From positions 223,040-287,039 of the forward strand of contig JOAA01000010.1 of NCBI GenBank assembly GCA_000720375.1: DNA of 64,000 nucleotides, read 5' to 3'. This stretch comes from Rhodococcus rhodnii (GTDB lineage Bacteria > Actinomycetota > Actinomycetes > Mycobacteriales > Pseudonocardiaceae). The stretch's first letter is position 1. The number at the start of each line of letters is the position of its first letter. The notes beneath the pieces were generated by a model. It was not told the origin of the DNA. It made no database searches and worked only from the letters and a program-made list of their open reading frames with translations. Positions 62,307 through 64,000 of this stretch are shown piece after piece. A program made the position numbers and the translations under genes.

Positions 62307-63770
62307 ATGGGTGTCCGCCTGGGCGCACGGGATGTCTCGCGCGCATTCGGTCCCGTGCGCGCCAACGAAGGCGTCAGCGTCGAAGTCCGGGCGGGCACCG
62401 TGCACGCGGTTGTCGGCGAGAACGGCGCAGGCAAGACCACGTTGATGCGCATCCTGTACGGGCTCGACCAGCCGGATTCGGGCACGGTCGTGATCAACGA
62501 CCACCCGGTCCGGTTGCGCGGCCCGGCCGACGGCATCAAGCACGGAATCGGCCTGGTGCCCCAAGAACTGGCGATGATCGGGTCGTTGACCCTGCTGGAG
62601 AACCTGGTACTGGGCACCGAACCACGGCGCGGGCCGCGGATCGACTGGACCGTGGCCCGGAGTGAGGCTGAGGAACTCGCGTCCAGGGTGGGTGTCGAAC
62701 TGCCGTGGACGGCATTGGCGGACAACGTGTCCATCAGCGTCCGCCAGCAGGTCGAGATCCTGCGTGCGCTGCGGCACGGCGCCGACGTGCTGATCCTCGA
62801 CGAGCCCACGGCCGCGTTGGCGCCCGCTCAGGTCGAGGACCTGCTCCGACTGTTGCGCGGTCTGCGGGAAGCCGGCCGCACGGTTGTCTTCATCAGCCAC
62901 AAAGTGGACGAAGTGCTCGCGGTCGCCGACGAGATCACGGTCCTGCGTGGTGGCAAGGTGATCACCACGCGTTCAGTGGACGAACTGGACCGTACGTCCC
63001 TGATCGAGCTGATCGTCGGTCAGCACGTGCGTTTCAGCGGGTTCGCGTCCTCGGCCGTGATCGGCGACGAAGTTCTGACGGTCGCCGGTGACGTGTCGCT
63101 GTCCGTTCGCGCCGGTGAGATCGTCGGTGTCGCCGGGATCGCGGGCAGCGGGCAGGACGAACTCGTCGAAAGGGTCGTCGGGCTGCGGCCGTCGAGCGGC
63201 CGGATCACGTTGGCGGGCAAGGACATCACGTCGTTTCCAGTGGACCGCAGGCGGGCGGCCGGGCTCGGGTACATCTCCGGTGAACGCCGGTCGGAAGGCC
63301 TGTCGATGGACGCTTCCCTTGCGGACAACACGATCGCGGGCACACATCGGACACTCGGCCGGTACGGATGGCTTCGGCCATCAGCGGTTCGCGCGTACGC
63401 CAAACGGGTGCTCGACGGTTACTCCGTCCGATATGGACGGACCTCGGCCGCGGCGCGGACGTTGTCGGGTGGCAACCAGCAACGGGTCGTGATCGGCCGG
63501 GAACTCGACCGCGACCCGGCAGTCCTGGTCGCCGCAGGCCCGACCCGCGGTGTCGACGTGCTCGGCATGGCGTACATCCACGACAAGCTCAGGGCGTTGC
63601 GGAACAACGGATCCGCTGTGCTGCTGGTCTCCGAGCAACTCGACGAGCTGCTCGACCTGTCCGACCGGATCATCGTGCTGCACGGTGGTCAGGTGGCCGG
63701 TGAAGTGCCCGGCGGGCCGGAGAGCCGTAACGCCGTCGGCGCGCTCATGCTGGGCAGGAAAGCCTCGTGA
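62307..63770 (+). CDS. Sugar/nucleoside-type ABC ATPase with two nucleotide-binding domains
   Basis: 487-residue duplicated ATPase. First domain: Walker A VVGENGAGKTTLMRI (residues 32-46), Q-loop VPQELAMI, a divergent signature (NVSISVRQQVEI in place of LSxGxxQ) and Walker B VLILDEPTAALAP. Second domain: a degenerate P-loop GIAGSGQDELVE, signature TLSGGNQQRVVIGREL, and AAGPTRGVDV in place of the Walker B DEPTRG, so the second site may be weak. This layout fits YufO/NupO-type nucleoside importers. It overlaps the permease gene by four bases. The last two codons fall inside the third 46-bp palindrome. Confidence 0.92.
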   Translation: MGVRLGARDVSRAFGPVRANEGVSVEVRAGTVHAVVGENGAGKTTLMRILYGLDQPDSGTVVINDHPVRLRGPADGIKHGIGLVPQELAMIGSLTLLENLVLGTEPRRGPRIDWTVARSEAEELASRVGVELPWTALADNVSISVRQQVEILRALRHGADVLILDEPTAALAPAQVEDLLRLLRGLREAGRTVVFISHKVDEVLAVADEITVLRGGKVITTRSVDELDRTSLIELIVGQHVRFSGFASSAVIGDEVLTVAGDVSLSVRAGEIVGVAGIAGSGQDELVERVVGLRPSSGRITLAGKDITSFPVDRRRAAGLGYISGERRSEGLSMDASLADNTIAGTHRTLGRYGWLRPSAVRAYAKRVLDGYSVRYGRTSAAARTLSGGNQQRVVIGRELDRDPAVLVAAGPTRGVDVLGMAYIHDKLRALRNNGSAVLLVSEQLDELLDLSDRIIVLHGGQVAGEVPGGPESRNAVGALMLGRKAS

Positions 63771-63809
63771 GTGTTTTCGCCGGTTCTAACCGGCCAAAGT
63801 ACTCACGAG
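63764..63809. repeat. 46-bp palindromic repeat, copy 3, spanning a gene junction
   Basis: Same element as at 2342 and 3963, with the CT centre of the opposite orientation and four arm mismatches. It contains the ATPase stop and the permease start; read in the permease frame it supplies residues 1-14. The reverse-orientation centre removes the TAG present in the other copies, which keeps the frame open. Confidence 0.88.
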
Positions 63810-64000
63810 CTTTTCGTGCGGTGGTGCCTTTCCTGATCGCGCTGGTGATCGGCGGGATCGTGCTGCTGGCGACCGGGCACAACCCCTTCGATTTCTATCA
63901 ATTGCTTGTGCGGGAGGCGTTCGGCGGGACGGACCGGATCGCGGCCACGCTTGCCGCGGCCACTCCCCTGCTGTTCACGGGTTTGGCCACGGCGATCGCT
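63767..64000 (+). CDS. ABC transporter permease (nucleoside type), 3' end beyond the window
   Basis: 78 codons are visible. The GTG start overlaps the ATPase stop (GTGA). Residues 1-14 (MSVFAGSNRPKYSR) come from the palindromic repeat; then FRAVVPFLIALVIGGIVLLA is the first membrane helix and TGHNPFDFYQLLVREAFGG follows, a pattern typical of the BPD_transp_2 permeases that pair with BMP lipoproteins. A GTG at 63821 just before the helix is an alternative start that would leave the repeat outside the protein. Confidence 0.85.
   Translation, partial: MSVFAGSNRPKYSRAFRAVVPFLIALVIGGIVLLATGHNPFDFYQLLVREAFGGTDRIAATLAAATPLLFTGLATAIA

Overview
The window is high-GC, GTG-rich DNA from an actinomycete. 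Its content points to the Pseudonocardiales: core genes in the same order as in Mycobacterium, an F420-type oxidoreductase, a homodimeric pyruvate dehydrogenase E1, a PucR-type fatty-acid regulator and iniBAC-like genes. The genus cannot be fixed from the sequence. About 52 protein genes (including two proposed very short ones, one frameshifted gene and two genes cut by the window edges) and one tRNA gene can be supported.

Positions 1-21,000 hold mostly core metabolism: an amino-acid permease (cut by the window edge), pepA, a secreted LVIVD-repeat protein, lpdA-sucB (E3 and double-lipoyl E2), an operon ending in lipB (TIGR01777 epimerase, PAP2 phosphatase, lipB), then lipA, a DedA protein and two paired mini membrane proteins. 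lipA/lipB lie beside the lipoyl-carrying E2 they serve. A TetR-controlled divergent module (LLM oxidoreductase on one side; a short leader ORF, an unknown protein and an SDR on the other) sits inside this block with four near-tandem operators, together with a large M14 peptidase and a frameshifted tripeptidyl-aminopeptidase-like hydrolase.

Positions 21,000-46,000 are accessory. A two-gene AAA ATPase/HNH nuclease cassette resembles the Septu (PtuAB) antiphage system. It is followed by an Eis-like acetyltransferase, a 1,482-residue secreted subtilase, its likely divergent HTH regulator and a secreted PQQ-type sugar dehydrogenase with two LamG domains. Next comes an iniB-iniA-iniC-like operon (dynamin-like GTPases) divergent from a membrane-anchored Hsp70-like protein and a large LuxR-type ATPase regulator. 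I regard this as a candidate envelope-stress system. A second M14 peptidase and an MFS exporter close the section.

Positions 46,000-64,000 return to core functions: aceE, a DUF3052 protein, ahpE, tRNA-Val, an unknown membrane protein, pnuC and type II NADH dehydrogenase. The fatty-acid synthase operon (fasR-like regulator, fabD, fabH, acpP, fabF) follows, then a BMP lipoprotein/ABC nucleoside-type importer that runs off the end.

Repeats are a striking feature. A 46-bp palindrome occurs three times, and one copy forms the 5' end of a coding sequence. About five and a half tandem units of ~110 bp follow the tRNA, with related isolated copies near 56,100. A large imperfect inverted repeat built of ~20-bp sub-units lies between two genes near 10,300. 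Many gene ends carry long perfect hairpins.
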